A DNA stretch of 7,003 nucleotides from an uncultured Lachnospiraceae bacterium (GTDB taxonomy: Bacteria > Bacillota > Clostridia > Lachnospirales > Lachnospiraceae). The translations under genes and the position numbers were made by a program. The stretch's first letter is position 1, and each line of letters begins with the position of its first letter. Below are positions 1 to 5,942 of the stretch, one piece after another. A model generated the notes under the pieces. That model was not told the origin of the DNA. It made no database searches and saw only the letters and a program-made list of their open reading frames with translations. The stretch spans positions 1-7,003 of the forward strand of contig CAMNBW010000082.1 of the NCBI GenBank assembly GCA_946533525.1, read 5' to 3'.

Positions 1-15
1 CACATCTTCCCTGCA

Positions 16-44
16 TTGACAAAAGAAAACCCGGACCCTAGAAT
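16..44 (+). promoter_or_regulatory. Predicted sigma-70 promoter for modC-moaC
   Basis: TTGACA at 16-21 matches the -35 consensus exactly. TAGAAT at 39-44 matches five of six bases of the -10 consensus, and the spacer is the optimal 17 bases. By the usual spacing, transcription would start near position 51, only about two bases before the modC ATG at 53, so the mRNA would be essentially leaderless. The spacer contains a GC-rich patch and no extended -10 TG. No operator or ModE-type palindrome is evident in the 52 bases available. Confidence 0.6.
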
Positions 45-52
45 CTTTAATT

Positions 53-1282
53 ATGCAGCTAAAGCTTGATATTAAAAAAAGGGCGGGGGATTTCCTGCTC
101 AATATAGACCTTGAGGTCTCTTCGGCGAGAACCGGCATCCTCGGTCCCTCCGGGGCAGGAAAGAGCATGACCCTAAAGTGCCTGGCGGGAATAGAAAAGC
201 CGGACTCCGGTTTTATCAGGCTCGGGGACAGGGTCTTATTCGATTCCGAAAAAAAGATAAACCTGAAGCCACAGCATAGGAACATCGGCTACCTCTTTCA
301 GAGCTATGCGCTTTTTCCCACTATGAACGTGGAGGAAAATATAGCGGCAGGGCTTAAGGGAAAGAAGGACTATATACGCGAAACCACCCATAGCATGATA
401 AAAAAATTCCGGCTGGAGGGCCTGGAGAAACGCCTTCCGGGAGAGCTCTCCGGGGGACAGCAGCAGCGGACGGCCCTTGCCCGCATCATGGCCTATTCTC
501 CCGAGATCATTCTGCTGGACGAGCCCCTGTCCTCCCTCGACTCATACCTTCGAGCCGAGCTCATGGAAGAGTTAAAGGAGCTGCTTGCAGATTACGAGGG
601 TCTTAGCATAATGGTCTCCCATGATGCTAAAGAGCTTGGGAGCTTCAGCGAGGAGCTTATAGTTATGGACAAGGGGCTGGTGGTTGAAAAAGGCGATACA
701 GAAGAGATCTTCAGCCATCCTAAATCGCAGACCGCAGCCCTGCTTACAGGGAGCCGGTCCGGCAATCGGTCCATAGGAGGAGAAATGACAACAGGACAGG
801 AAAATGAATTTACGCATTTTGACGAAAAAGGAAACGCCGTTATGGTGGATGTAGGCGGCAAGGATATAACGCGAAGAACCGCAGTCGCTGAGGGCCGTAT
901 AAGGCTTTCCGGGGAGGCCATGAGTGCAGTCCTGGGAAGGAAGGTAAAGAAGGGGGATGTGCTGGGAGTAGCCACCGTTGCGGGGATAATGGGGGCAAAA
1001 CGAACCCCGGACCTCATACCCTTGTGCCATATACTAAACCTCAACAACGTATCCCTTGAATTTGAGACTGATGAGACGAGCTGTTCAATTAAGGCGGTCT
1101 GCACTGTAAGCTGCGACGGAAGAACCGGGGTTGAGATGGAGGCCCTTACCGGGGTCAGCACCGCCCTGCTTACGGTCTACGATATGTGCAAGGCCATAGA
1201 CAAGGCTATGGTCATAGAAAACATACACTTGGTCAGCAAGACCGGCGGCAAAAACGATTTGAAGGCGGCAGTCACAGAATAA
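53..1282 (+). CDS. ModC-MoaC in-frame fusion (molybdate ABC ATPase without TOBE + cyclic pyranopterin monophosphate synthase)
   Basis: Residues 1 to about 233 form a ModC-type ABC ATPase that would power molybdate import with ModA and ModB. Seen are Walker A GPSGAGKS (31-38), Q-loop Gln83, signature LSGGQQQR (132-139), Walker B ILLDEP (153-158), D-loop SSLD (160-163) and switch His190. The ATPase ends near LTG (231-233), so the TOBE/Mop region of a typical ModC of about 350 residues is missing. Residues 245-409 are a complete MoaC, so the frame encodes a 409-residue protein with no stop at the junction. ATG 53 is the only plausible start: an in-frame TGA lies at 17-19 and the N-terminus fits ModC. 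No Shine-Dalgarno precedes it. The gene is convergent with modB instead of following it. Whether the full fusion is made, or two proteins arise through the internal start at 785, cannot be decided from sequence. Domain assignments are near certain; the fusion state is not. Confidence 0.85.
   Translation: MQLKLDIKKRAGDFLLNIDLEVSSARTGILGPSGAGKSMTLKCLAGIEKPDSGFIRLGDRVLFDSEKKINLKPQHRNIGYLFQSYALFPTMNVEENIAAGLKGKKDYIRETTHSMIKKFRLEGLEKRLPGELSGGQQQRTALARIMAYSPEIILLDEPLSSLDSYLRAELMEELKELLADYEGLSIMVSHDAKELGSFSEELIVMDKGLVVEKGDTEEIFSHPKSQTAALLTGSRSGNRSIGGEMTTGQENEFTHFDEKGNAVMVDVGGKDITRRTAVAEGRIRLSGEAMSAVLGRKVKKGDVLGVATVAGIMGAKRTPDLIPLCHILNLNNVSLEFETDETSCSIKAVCTVSCDGRTGVEMEALTGVSTALLTVYDMCKAIDKAMVIENIHLVSKTGGKNDLKAAVTE
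774..776 (+). other. TAG in the +1 frame at the modC/moaC junction (possible ancestral modC stop)
   Basis: A TAG shifted by +1 from the modC frame overlaps the first bases of the AGGAGG of moaC. A one-base change in frame shortly upstream would end modC here at about 240 residues and leave moaC as a separate gene. This suggests the fusion arose by a small indel, or that the sequence carries an indel error near 740-773. Confidence 0.4.
775..787 (+). promoter_or_regulatory. Internal ribosome binding site and start codon for moaC
   Basis: AGGAGG (775-780), extended to AGGAGGAG, lies four bases before ATG 785 inside the ModC-MoaC open frame. It falls exactly at the domain boundary, just before the first MoaC-like residues. 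This is the layout expected between two separate operon genes and argues that MoaC was, and probably still is, initiated here. Confidence 0.75.
785..1282 (+). CDS. moaC: MoaC, cyclic pyranopterin monophosphate synthase (probable independent translation start inside the fusion frame)
   Basis: MoaC converts the 3',8-cyclo-GTP product made by MoaA into cyclic pyranopterin monophosphate, the first stable Moco intermediate, in the cytoplasm. Starting at ATG 785 gives 165 residues, the normal MoaC length. Residues aligning with the E. coli active site are present (fusion numbering): Lys300 in KKGDV (E. coli Lys51), His326 in PLCH (His77), Glu361 and Glu363 in GVEMEA (Glu112/114), Asp377 and Lys380 in YDMCK (Asp128/Lys131). 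The AKRTPDLIP block is at 315-323. A minor difference is Ile where most MoaC have Pro after the His (HIL rather than HPL). The start is preceded by AGGAGG at 775-780 with a four-base gap, far better than anything before modC, so MoaC is likely also or only made as a separate protein. Its partner moaA lies on the opposite strand in this window. Confidence 0.8.
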   Translation: MTTGQENEFTHFDEKGNAVMVDVGGKDITRRTAVAEGRIRLSGEAMSAVLGRKVKKGDVLGVATVAGIMGAKRTPDLIPLCHILNLNNVSLEFETDETSCSIKAVCTVSCDGRTGVEMEALTGVSTALLTVYDMCKAIDKAMVIENIHLVSKTGGKNDLKAAVTE

Positions 1283-1288
1283 AGGAGG
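1281..1288 (+). promoter_or_regulatory. Orphan Shine-Dalgarno sequence directly after moaC
   Basis: AAAGGAGG, a full-strength Shine-Dalgarno, overlaps the last base of the moaC TAA stop. No ATG or GTG follows at a workable distance. The only candidate is a TTG one base away (1290), which opens just 26 codons running antisense into the end of modB. The site looks like the ribosome binding site of a gene that used to follow moaC and was lost. Confidence 0.4.
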
Positions 1289-1314
1289 CTTGCCGCTGCC
1301 TGTCACGCTCCCTG

Positions 1315-2016
1315 TCAATATCTCGAATATTTACCGTTCCTTGAATAAAAAAGATTTAACAGAACTATAGCCAGAAAGGCGATGACCAGTACGACGGCCA
1401 CCCAAATTCCGGCTGTCACGTAGTCCTGATCCTGTATCACCATGGCGATCCTCTGCGAAATAGTGGCGGTCTTCCCGGGGATATTTCCCGCCAGCATGGA
1501 GGTGGCTCCATATTCGCCAAGAGCCCGGGCAAAGGTCAGCACGGTTCCCGCAGCTATTCCCGGTCCCGCCGTCGGAACTATCACCTTCCAGAATATCTTT
1601 ATCTCGGACATCCCCAGGGTCCGCGCCGCATGAACCAGATCGGTATCTATGAGCTCAAAGGCTCCCCGGGCGTTTCTGTACATAAGGGGAAGGGCTATGA
1701 CCATGGCCGCGATCACGCAGCCCAGCCAGGACTGAACCACCTTTATATCAAAGTTTTCATATAAGAATATGCCTATAGGTCTGCGTCGGCTGAAGATGAT
1801 CAGCAAAAAGAAGCCGGCTACCGTCGGCGGCAGAACCAGGGGCAGGGTAAGGATACCGTCTATCACGGCCCTCAAGGGCGACTTCATCTTAATTACCTGC
1901 CGCGCGAGAAATATTCCGATAAAGAAGGACAGGATCGTGGCAGCCACTCCCGTTTTCAGAGAAATCCAAAGGGGACTCCAGTCCAAGCCTTCCATTATTT
2001 CCATAAAAGACTTCAT
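1315..2016 (-). CDS. modB: ModB, molybdate ABC transporter permease
   Basis: Integral membrane subunit that forms the molybdate channel; it would receive molybdate from ModA and couple to a ModC-type ATPase. The 233 residues match the usual ModB length. About five hydrophobic membrane segments are visible near residues 16-38, 51-75, 94-112, 153-172 and 203-223. The permease EAA loop that docks on the ATPase lies at about 129-150 (AARTLG through IVP, then a Gly). The TLPLVLPPTVAGF block (57-69) and FARALGEYGAT (162-172) are characteristic of ModB. Its ATG overlaps the modA stop by four bases (ATGA), with GAGGTGG just upstream, so the two are translationally coupled. It is the last gene of the minus-strand operon and ends 32 bases from the convergent moaC stop. 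No clear intrinsic terminator lies between them. In most genomes modC would follow here; instead it is on the other strand. Confidence 0.95.
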   Translation of the reverse strand: MKSFMEIMEGLDWSPLWISLKTGVAATILSFFIGIFLARQVIKMKSPLRAVIDGILTLPLVLPPTVAGFFLLIIFSRRRPIGIFLYENFDIKVVQSWLGCVIAAMVIALPLMYRNARGAFELIDTDLVHAARTLGMSEIKIFWKVIVPTAGPGIAAGTVLTFARALGEYGATSMLAGNIPGKTATISQRIAMVIQDQDYVTAGIWVAVVLVIAFLAIVLLNLFYSRNGKYSRY

Positions 2017-2945
2017 TCCACCTCTGTATCAAAATAATACTTTTGAAAGATTTCCTTTGCTTCATCCGAGGCTACGAAGTCCACAAAGTCCCTGGCTGCG
2101 GCCTTCTGCGCCTCGTCCGCCTCGGAATTTTTTACCTGGGCTATGGGGTAGATCACGTCTCCGGTCAGGTCGTAGCTTACCCGCTCCAGGATATTGAGCT
2201 CGTCCTCATATCCGTAGGTATCGGAATAATAAGTCGTCCCAACCTCACAGGACTCCTCCACCACAGCCGCAAGCACCTTCGAGACATTTCCCTGCTCCGA
2301 GATCTCTACTCCTCCCAAAGCCTCCGAAACCTCTTTGGTGGTATAGGCCGAAGGATCCTCGGTCTCAGGAAGGAGGCCAGAATTCATCAGGGCCACCCGG
2401 GTATATCTGCCCACCGGAACCGACCCGTCCGCCAGGGCTATGCTCGAAGCCTTTCCAATATCCTTAAGCCCGGTCACCGCAGTATTGCTGTCTTTGCGGC
2501 TTATGACCACCACCTGGTTATTGACCACATTATGCCGGGTCCCCTCCTCAATGAGGCCGTCATCCTTCTCCAGGGTATTCATCTGCTTTTGCGCCGCCGA
2601 GAAAAACACATCGCACTCATACCCTTCCTCTATCTGGGTCAGAAGGGTGCCGGAGCTGTCCGCGTTAAAGATGACCTTGACCTCCGGATGGGCTTCATTA
2701 TATTTTGCCGCAACCTCCTCCATGACCTTGCTTAAGGATGCGGCTATAAATACCTGTATCTCTGTCCCGCTGCCGGTGTCAGATCCGGTCGCGTCGGAAG
2801 CAGTGGCATCAGCGACGGGCGCGTCGGGAGCCGGTGTCTCACTGCCGGTATCGGAAGCCGAAGCCCCGGAGCCCGCTGCCCCGCAGGCAGTTAGCAAGCC
2901 TGCCAGAACCATCGTCAACAATATGGAAACTATCCTTCTAAACAT
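2013..2945 (-). CDS. modA: ModA, molybdate-binding lipoprotein of the ABC transporter
   Basis: Extracellular solute-binding protein that captures molybdate (or tungstate) for ModB. Residues 1-20 are a lipoprotein signal peptide with a basic start (FRR), a hydrophobic core and lipobox LTAC ending at Cys21, the predicted lipid-anchored residue. Residues 22-61 are a low-complexity linker rich in Ala, Ser, Thr, Asp and Gly. The binding domain follows, with typical ModA motifs: FIAASLS (66-72), SSGT (97-100), DVFFSAAQKQM (112-122) and VPVGRY (176-181). Ser70 and Ser98 are likely oxyanion contacts by family analogy. At 310 residues it is longer than a typical ModA, mostly because of the linker. AGGAGG at 2952-2957 lies six bases before the ATG, the strongest ribosome binding site in this operon, consistent with high expression of a binding protein. 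It starts 15 bases after the MOSC-MogA gene. Confidence 0.95.
   Translation of the reverse strand: MFRRIVSILLTMVLAGLLTACGAAGSGASASDTGSETPAPDAPVADATASDATGSDTGSGTEIQVFIAASLSKVMEEVAAKYNEAHPEVKVIFNADSSGTLLTQIEEGYECDVFFSAAQKQMNTLEKDDGLIEEGTRHNVVNNQVVVISRKDSNTAVTGLKDIGKASSIALADGSVPVGRYTRVALMNSGLLPETEDPSAYTTKEVSEALGGVEISEQGNVSKVLAAVVEESCEVGTTYYSDTYGYEDELNILERVSYDLTGDVIYPIAQVKNSEADEAQKAAARDFVDFVASDEAKEIFQKYYFDTEVE
2763..2882 (-). repeat. Low-complexity linker of ModA with an internal near-repeat
   Basis: This stretch encodes residues 22-61 of ModA, between the lipid-anchored Cys and the binding domain. It is built from Ala, Ser, Thr, Asp and Gly. Two 17-base copies, at 2764-2780 and 2836-2852, match at 14 of 17 positions and encode SDTGSET and SDTGSGT. 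The acidic linker probably spaces the binding domain from the membrane through the cell wall. Copy number may vary between strains. Confidence 0.6.
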
Positions 2946-2960
2946 ACCTTCCCTCCTGAG

Positions 2961-3887
2961 CTATTCCTTTACAGTTCCCCTTATAACCTCCAGCGCATGG
3001 CCGAGAACAGGCAGCAGATATTCCAGCTCCTCCCGGCAGGCCTTGGGGCTTCCCGGAAGATTGATAATAAGGGTCTTCTTTCTTATCCCGGCCGTCTGCC
3101 TGCTAAACATCGCCTTCGCCGTAATTGAAAAGGAAAAATTGCGAAGCCCCTCTCCGATTCCGGGAGCCATTCGGTCGCAAACCGCCATGGTCGCCTCGGG
3201 AGTTATATCCCTTTCCGAAAAACCGGTCCCACCCGTGGTAAAGACCACATCCACCTGCCTCCTGTCGGCAAAATTTATAAGCTCTGCCTCCAGCCTTTCG
3301 CGTTCATCCGGCAAAAGGATATTTTCCGCGACCTCCATACCCTCATCCATAAGCATCTTCCTTATAAGGGGGCCGCTCTTATCCTCCCTCTCTCCGTTAA
3401 AAGCCCTGTCCGACAGGGTGATAACGGCAGCGCTGAAGGGTCTCTCCGGCGAGGGAGGAATTATCCTGACCGGAAGACCCTCATAGATCCTGCCTCCCGC
3501 TGTGACCTCGGCAAAGATGCCCTCCCGGGGCATGATGCACTCGCCGGTCTTTTCATAGATAGCGCAGTGGCTGTGGCAGGCCTTCCCGAGCTGCGTTACC
3601 TTGAGCTCGCACTCTCCGAGCTCGATCCTGCTCCCCACAGGGATGTCTCCCAGAGCCGCGCCCTCAAAGACCAGATTTTCCCCGAAGGCTCCGAATTCAC
3701 ATTCTATACCCTTCTTTCTCTCTCCTTCGATGGCCTCAAAGCTTAAAATGCTGATCTGCCTGTGCCAATTCCCGGCATGGGCGTCCCCTTCGATACCGAA
3801 GCCCTCTTTAAGATAGGCCTCCGAAACGCGGTGCTTGGGTATTCCTCTTTTTTCACTTATGCAGATCGCCTTTAAAATTCCATCCAT
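2961..3887 (-). CDS. MOSC domain-MogA/MoaB fusion protein
   Basis: Two-domain Moco protein of 308 residues. Residues 1 to about 143 form a MOSC domain, related to the C-terminal part of Moco sulfurases, with EGDAHAG (33-39) and a cysteine-bearing segment GKACHSHC (101-108) whose Cys104 or Cys108 is the likely conserved thiol. Residues about 150-308 are a MogA/MoaB domain, with LSDRAF (158-163), TTGGTG (217-222), DITPEAT (227-233) and NLPGSP (276-281). In the known pathway MogA adenylylates molybdopterin before molybdenum insertion; MOSC proteins are thought to handle sulfur or Moco transfer. Joining the two suggests hand-over of Moco between late steps. Single-domain proteins are usual for each half, although clostridial MOSC-MogA fusions are, to my knowledge, not unique. 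The gene starts three bases after the moaA stop with only a weak GGCGG-like ribosome binding site, so coupled translation is likely. No frame disruption is seen. Confidence 0.9.
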   Translation of the reverse strand: MDGILKAICISEKRGIPKHRVSEAYLKEGFGIEGDAHAGNWHRQISILSFEAIEGERKKGIECEFGAFGENLVFEGAALGDIPVGSRIELGECELKVTQLGKACHSHCAIYEKTGECIMPREGIFAEVTAGGRIYEGLPVRIIPPSPERPFSAAVITLSDRAFNGEREDKSGPLIRKMLMDEGMEVAENILLPDERERLEAELINFADRRQVDVVFTTGGTGFSERDITPEATMAVCDRMAPGIGEGLRNFSFSITAKAMFSRQTAGIRKKTLIINLPGSPKACREELEYLLPVLGHALEVIRGTVKE

Positions 3888-3890
3888 AGC

Positions 3891-4892
3891 TCATCCGCCG
3901 ATATTGACCATGCTGTTTTCTTCACTGATCTTTTCCCTGTGTTCAAAGCAGTGTCCCTCCGGCTTGGCCTCTATCGCCCTTTCTATTGCGCCTTTTAACT
4001 TCTCCATGCGTATCATTATATCATTTTCCTTAAAAATATCCCTAAGGTTTTCAGTGGCCGCATAGCAAAGGCAGGGCTTGAGATCCCCGTCGGAGGTCAG
4101 GCGCAGACGGTTGCACCGGGAGCAGAACTTTTCCTCTATCGCATCGATAAAGCCTATCCTGCCCTTGAAACCCTCTATTCTATAGTATTTCGCCGGTCCG
4201 TTCCCCCCTGCGGTTAAATCCCTCGTTATCTTAGGATAGCTCTCCTTTAACACCCTTAAAACCTCGGAGCTTCCCCTGCCCTTATACCTTCCCCCGGGTC
4301 CTATGGGCATGAGCTCTATAAAACGCACATCTGCCGGAAGCTCCCTTGCAAGCTCAGCCAGGGCCAGTATTTCCCGGGGAGTGTCATTTACCCCCTCGAG
4401 CAGTACCGTATTGGTCTTGACCGCAAGCCGGCCATCATTTGCAGCAGAACGTATTCCCTCCAGAGTCTCCCCCAGACCTCCCGAGCCGCTTATCCTCCTG
4501 TCCGTCTCGGGATCTACGGTATCGAGGCTTATATTGATGCCACTAAGCCCCGCAGAGATCAATTCTGAAAGCCTCTTCGGAGTCAGGAGTCTTCCGTTGG
4601 TGGTCAGGCTCACTCTCCTCACCCCTTCGATGCCGCTTATCCGGCTTATTATCTCTTCACAGTCCGGCCTTAGAAGCGGTTCTCCCCCGGTTATCCTGAA
4701 AGAACTGATTCCGCATTTCGTCGCAGCAGTGCATATTTCTTCGAGCTCCTGCGGAGAAAAATATTTGTTTTTACCCTTATGAGTCGTCTTGTTGCAGGCT
4801 CCCTCCGGATTACAGTATATACAGCTTAAATTGCACTCACTGGTAATGGAGAGACGCATATATTCTATTTCGCGGTTAAATCTGTCCTTCAT
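3891..4892 (-). CDS. moaA: MoaA, GTP 3',8-cyclase (radical SAM)
   Basis: Radical SAM enzyme that, with two [4Fe-4S] clusters, rearranges GTP to 3',8-cyclo-GTP, the first step of Moco synthesis; MoaC acts next. At 333 residues it has normal length. The SAM-binding cluster motif is Cys20-x3-Cys24-x2-Cys27. GGEP is at 69-72 and TTNG at 97-100. The C-terminal cluster motif, spaced CxxC-x13-C, is Cys257, Cys260 and Cys274, with the NRLRLTSDG block between. The protein ends in Gly-Gly (332-333), the tail required for catalysis in characterised MoaA. All key residues are present, so it should be active, in an anaerobic or low-oxygen cytoplasm. It begins one base after the stop of the XdhC-like gene with no strong Shine-Dalgarno, so coupling is likely. 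MoaC is on the opposite strand under its own promoter, so the two first-step enzymes appear to be transcribed separately. Confidence 0.97.
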   Translation of the reverse strand: MKDRFNREIEYMRLSITSECNLSCIYCNPEGACNKTTHKGKNKYFSPQELEEICTAATKCGISSFRITGGEPLLRPDCEEIISRISGIEGVRRVSLTTNGRLLTPKRLSELISAGLSGINISLDTVDPETDRRISGSGGLGETLEGIRSAANDGRLAVKTNTVLLEGVNDTPREILALAELARELPADVRFIELMPIGPGGRYKGRGSSEVLRVLKESYPKITRDLTAGGNGPAKYYRIEGFKGRIGFIDAIEEKFCSRCNRLRLTSDGDLKPCLCYAATENLRDIFKENDIMIRMEKLKGAIERAIEAKPEGHCFEHREKISEENSMVNIGG

Positions 4893-4893
4893 T

Positions 4894-5931
4894 TTATACC
4901 GTTTCGAGAAATACCTCTATGGTACCTCCGCATACGGTCTCGCTCTCCACGTACCACTCGTCCGCCAGGCTCAGACTGTGAAGCGAAAACTCCGGAGCCT
5001 CCCCCTTAAGCATCTCTCCCGCATGCTCGATAACAAAGGCTTCCGTGCAGCCCCCTCCTATGGTGTCCATCAGGCTGCCGTCAGCCTCGATCAGCATTTT
5101 GCTTCCCACGTCCCTCGGAGCCGAGCCCGTCCGCTTTACGATAGTCGCCAGCACAGCCTTTTTGCTTCCCTCAAGCGCCATGAGCCTTTCCAGCATTTCC
5201 TCGGAAAAACCGGTATTTTTCTTAAACCGGTTCTTAAGCTTTATAATTTCCGCTATTATCGATACCGCTATCTCCTCGGGGGTTTCGGAGCCGATGTCTA
5301 TTCCTATGGGAGTATGGATGGAGGAAACCAGTTCCCCGGAAACCCCCGACTCAAGGAGCTTATCCTTTACCACGGCCGTCCTTCTCCTTGAGCCCATGAG
5401 CCCGATATAGGCATGTTTTTTCCCGGCTATGGCCTTTATACATTCGGTGTCATACCGGTGCATTCTCGTTACTACGATATAATAAGTATCGCTGCTGCCC
5501 TCCAGACCGGACAGAACCTCTTCAAAGCTTCCGCAGAGAACCCGGTCTGCTCCGGCCTGTCTTGCATTATCGGCGTATTCTTCCCGGTCGTCTATACAGG
5601 TTGTGTGACACCCTATCAGCTTCCCGAGCTTTATTATCGGTATCGAAACATGACCCGCCCCGCAGATAACCAGCCTTTCGGGGCGTCCCAGCATCTCGGC
5701 GTAAAAGAGCCTCCCTCCGGTTTCATAGCAGCCCGTCCGGTTCATATCAGGCAGCTTTTCGGGCATTGTTTCAAAAAAGCCCACTGTCTTAAAGGTCTTT
5801 ACTATTCTTCCGTCAGAATAAAGAGCCTTTTCTCCGGCTTCTTTTCCATTGAGCAGGGTAAGAAGCCACAGCTTACCCGGATCTTCCTTTGAAACAAGCT
5901 CTTTTATCTCAGAATACACTGATCCCGGCAT
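4894..5931 (-). CDS. XdhC/CoxI-family molybdenum hydroxylase maturation factor with rearranged domain order
   Basis: XdhC-family proteins bind Moco, help equip it with the terminal sulfur and deliver it to xanthine dehydrogenase-like enzymes. In this 345-residue protein the Rossmann (XdhC_C) domain is central, about 86-232: CGAGHVS (90-96), acidic Asp114/Asp115 after the second strand, TRMHRYD (155-161), IGLMGSRRR (176-184) and HTPIGIDIGSETPEE (206-220). The intact CoxI-type domain is at the C-terminus, about 253-345: GSAPR (269-273), GSKML (276-280), GGGC (292-295) and CGG (334-336). The usual order is CoxI domain first, Rossmann second. Residues 1-85 look like a worn-down CoxI-like segment, with LYSDGRI and a GRLFYAEML lead-in to the Rossmann fold, but without the SAPR and GGGC motifs. 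It starts 11 bases after the MoeA-like gene, with a GGGGAAGGA ribosome binding site. Family assignment is firm; the target hydroxylase is outside the window. Confidence 0.88.
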   Translation of the reverse strand: MPGSVYSEIKELVSKEDPGKLWLLTLLNGKEAGEKALYSDGRIVKTFKTVGFFETMPEKLPDMNRTGCYETGGRLFYAEMLGRPERLVICGAGHVSIPIIKLGKLIGCHTTCIDDREEYADNARQAGADRVLCGSFEEVLSGLEGSSDTYYIVVTRMHRYDTECIKAIAGKKHAYIGLMGSRRRTAVVKDKLLESGVSGELVSSIHTPIGIDIGSETPEEIAVSIIAEIIKLKNRFKKNTGFSEEMLERLMALEGSKKAVLATIVKRTGSAPRDVGSKMLIEADGSLMDTIGGGCTEAFVIEHAGEMLKGEAPEFSLHSLSLADEWYVESETVCGGTIEVFLETV

Positions 5932-5942
5932 AGTCCTTCCCC

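Larger units (their letters stand above)
15..1319. repeat. Short inverted repeat flanking the modC-moaC unit
   Basis: ATTGACA at 15-21 is repeated as its reverse complement TGTCAAT at 1313-1319. The left copy contains the -35 box and the right copy contains the modB stop codon. The repeat is only 7 bases with no extension on either side, so chance is a real alternative. It is listed because it brackets the segment that appears inverted relative to modAB. A direct repeat CCTGTCA also occurs at 1299-1305 and 1311-1317. Confidence 0.3.

Noticed and set aside
1..52. Moco or tungsten riboswitch, or ModE operator, upstream of modC
   Set aside because: The predicted transcript starts almost at the ATG, leaving no room for a riboswitch, and no ModE-like palindrome is visible in the 52 bases.
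572..1161. Two overlapping minus-strand open frames (572-1030 and 592-1161)
   Set aside because: Both are antisense to the ModC and MoaC coding sequence, carry no domain features, and are explained by the codon bias of the real genes.
1283..1314. Bidirectional terminator between moaC and modB
   Set aside because: Only a weak four-base stem (AGGC/GCCT) can be drawn. There is no T-tract on the plus strand and only a short T-rich patch on the minus strand, so an intrinsic terminator is not supported.
1290..1370. Short frame from TTG after the orphan Shine-Dalgarno (26 codons)
   Set aside because: The TTG is only one base from the Shine-Dalgarno, too close for initiation, and the frame runs antisense into the modB end. 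No similarity is recognised.
2043..2735. Plus-strand open frame of 230 codons opposite modA
   Set aside because: Antisense to a well-supported modA, with no motif and no ribosome binding context.
2440..3486. Long (348-codon) plus-strand open frame
   Set aside because: It runs antisense through modA and the MOSC-MogA gene, both of which have clear family motifs. Its low-complexity stretch is only the complement of the ModA linker, and it has no recognisable domain.
4303..5892. Several plus-strand frames opposite moaA and the XdhC-like gene (4303-4782, 4789-5391, 5045-5410, 5413-5892)
   Set aside because: All are shadows of the two strongly supported minus-strand genes and none shows conserved motifs.
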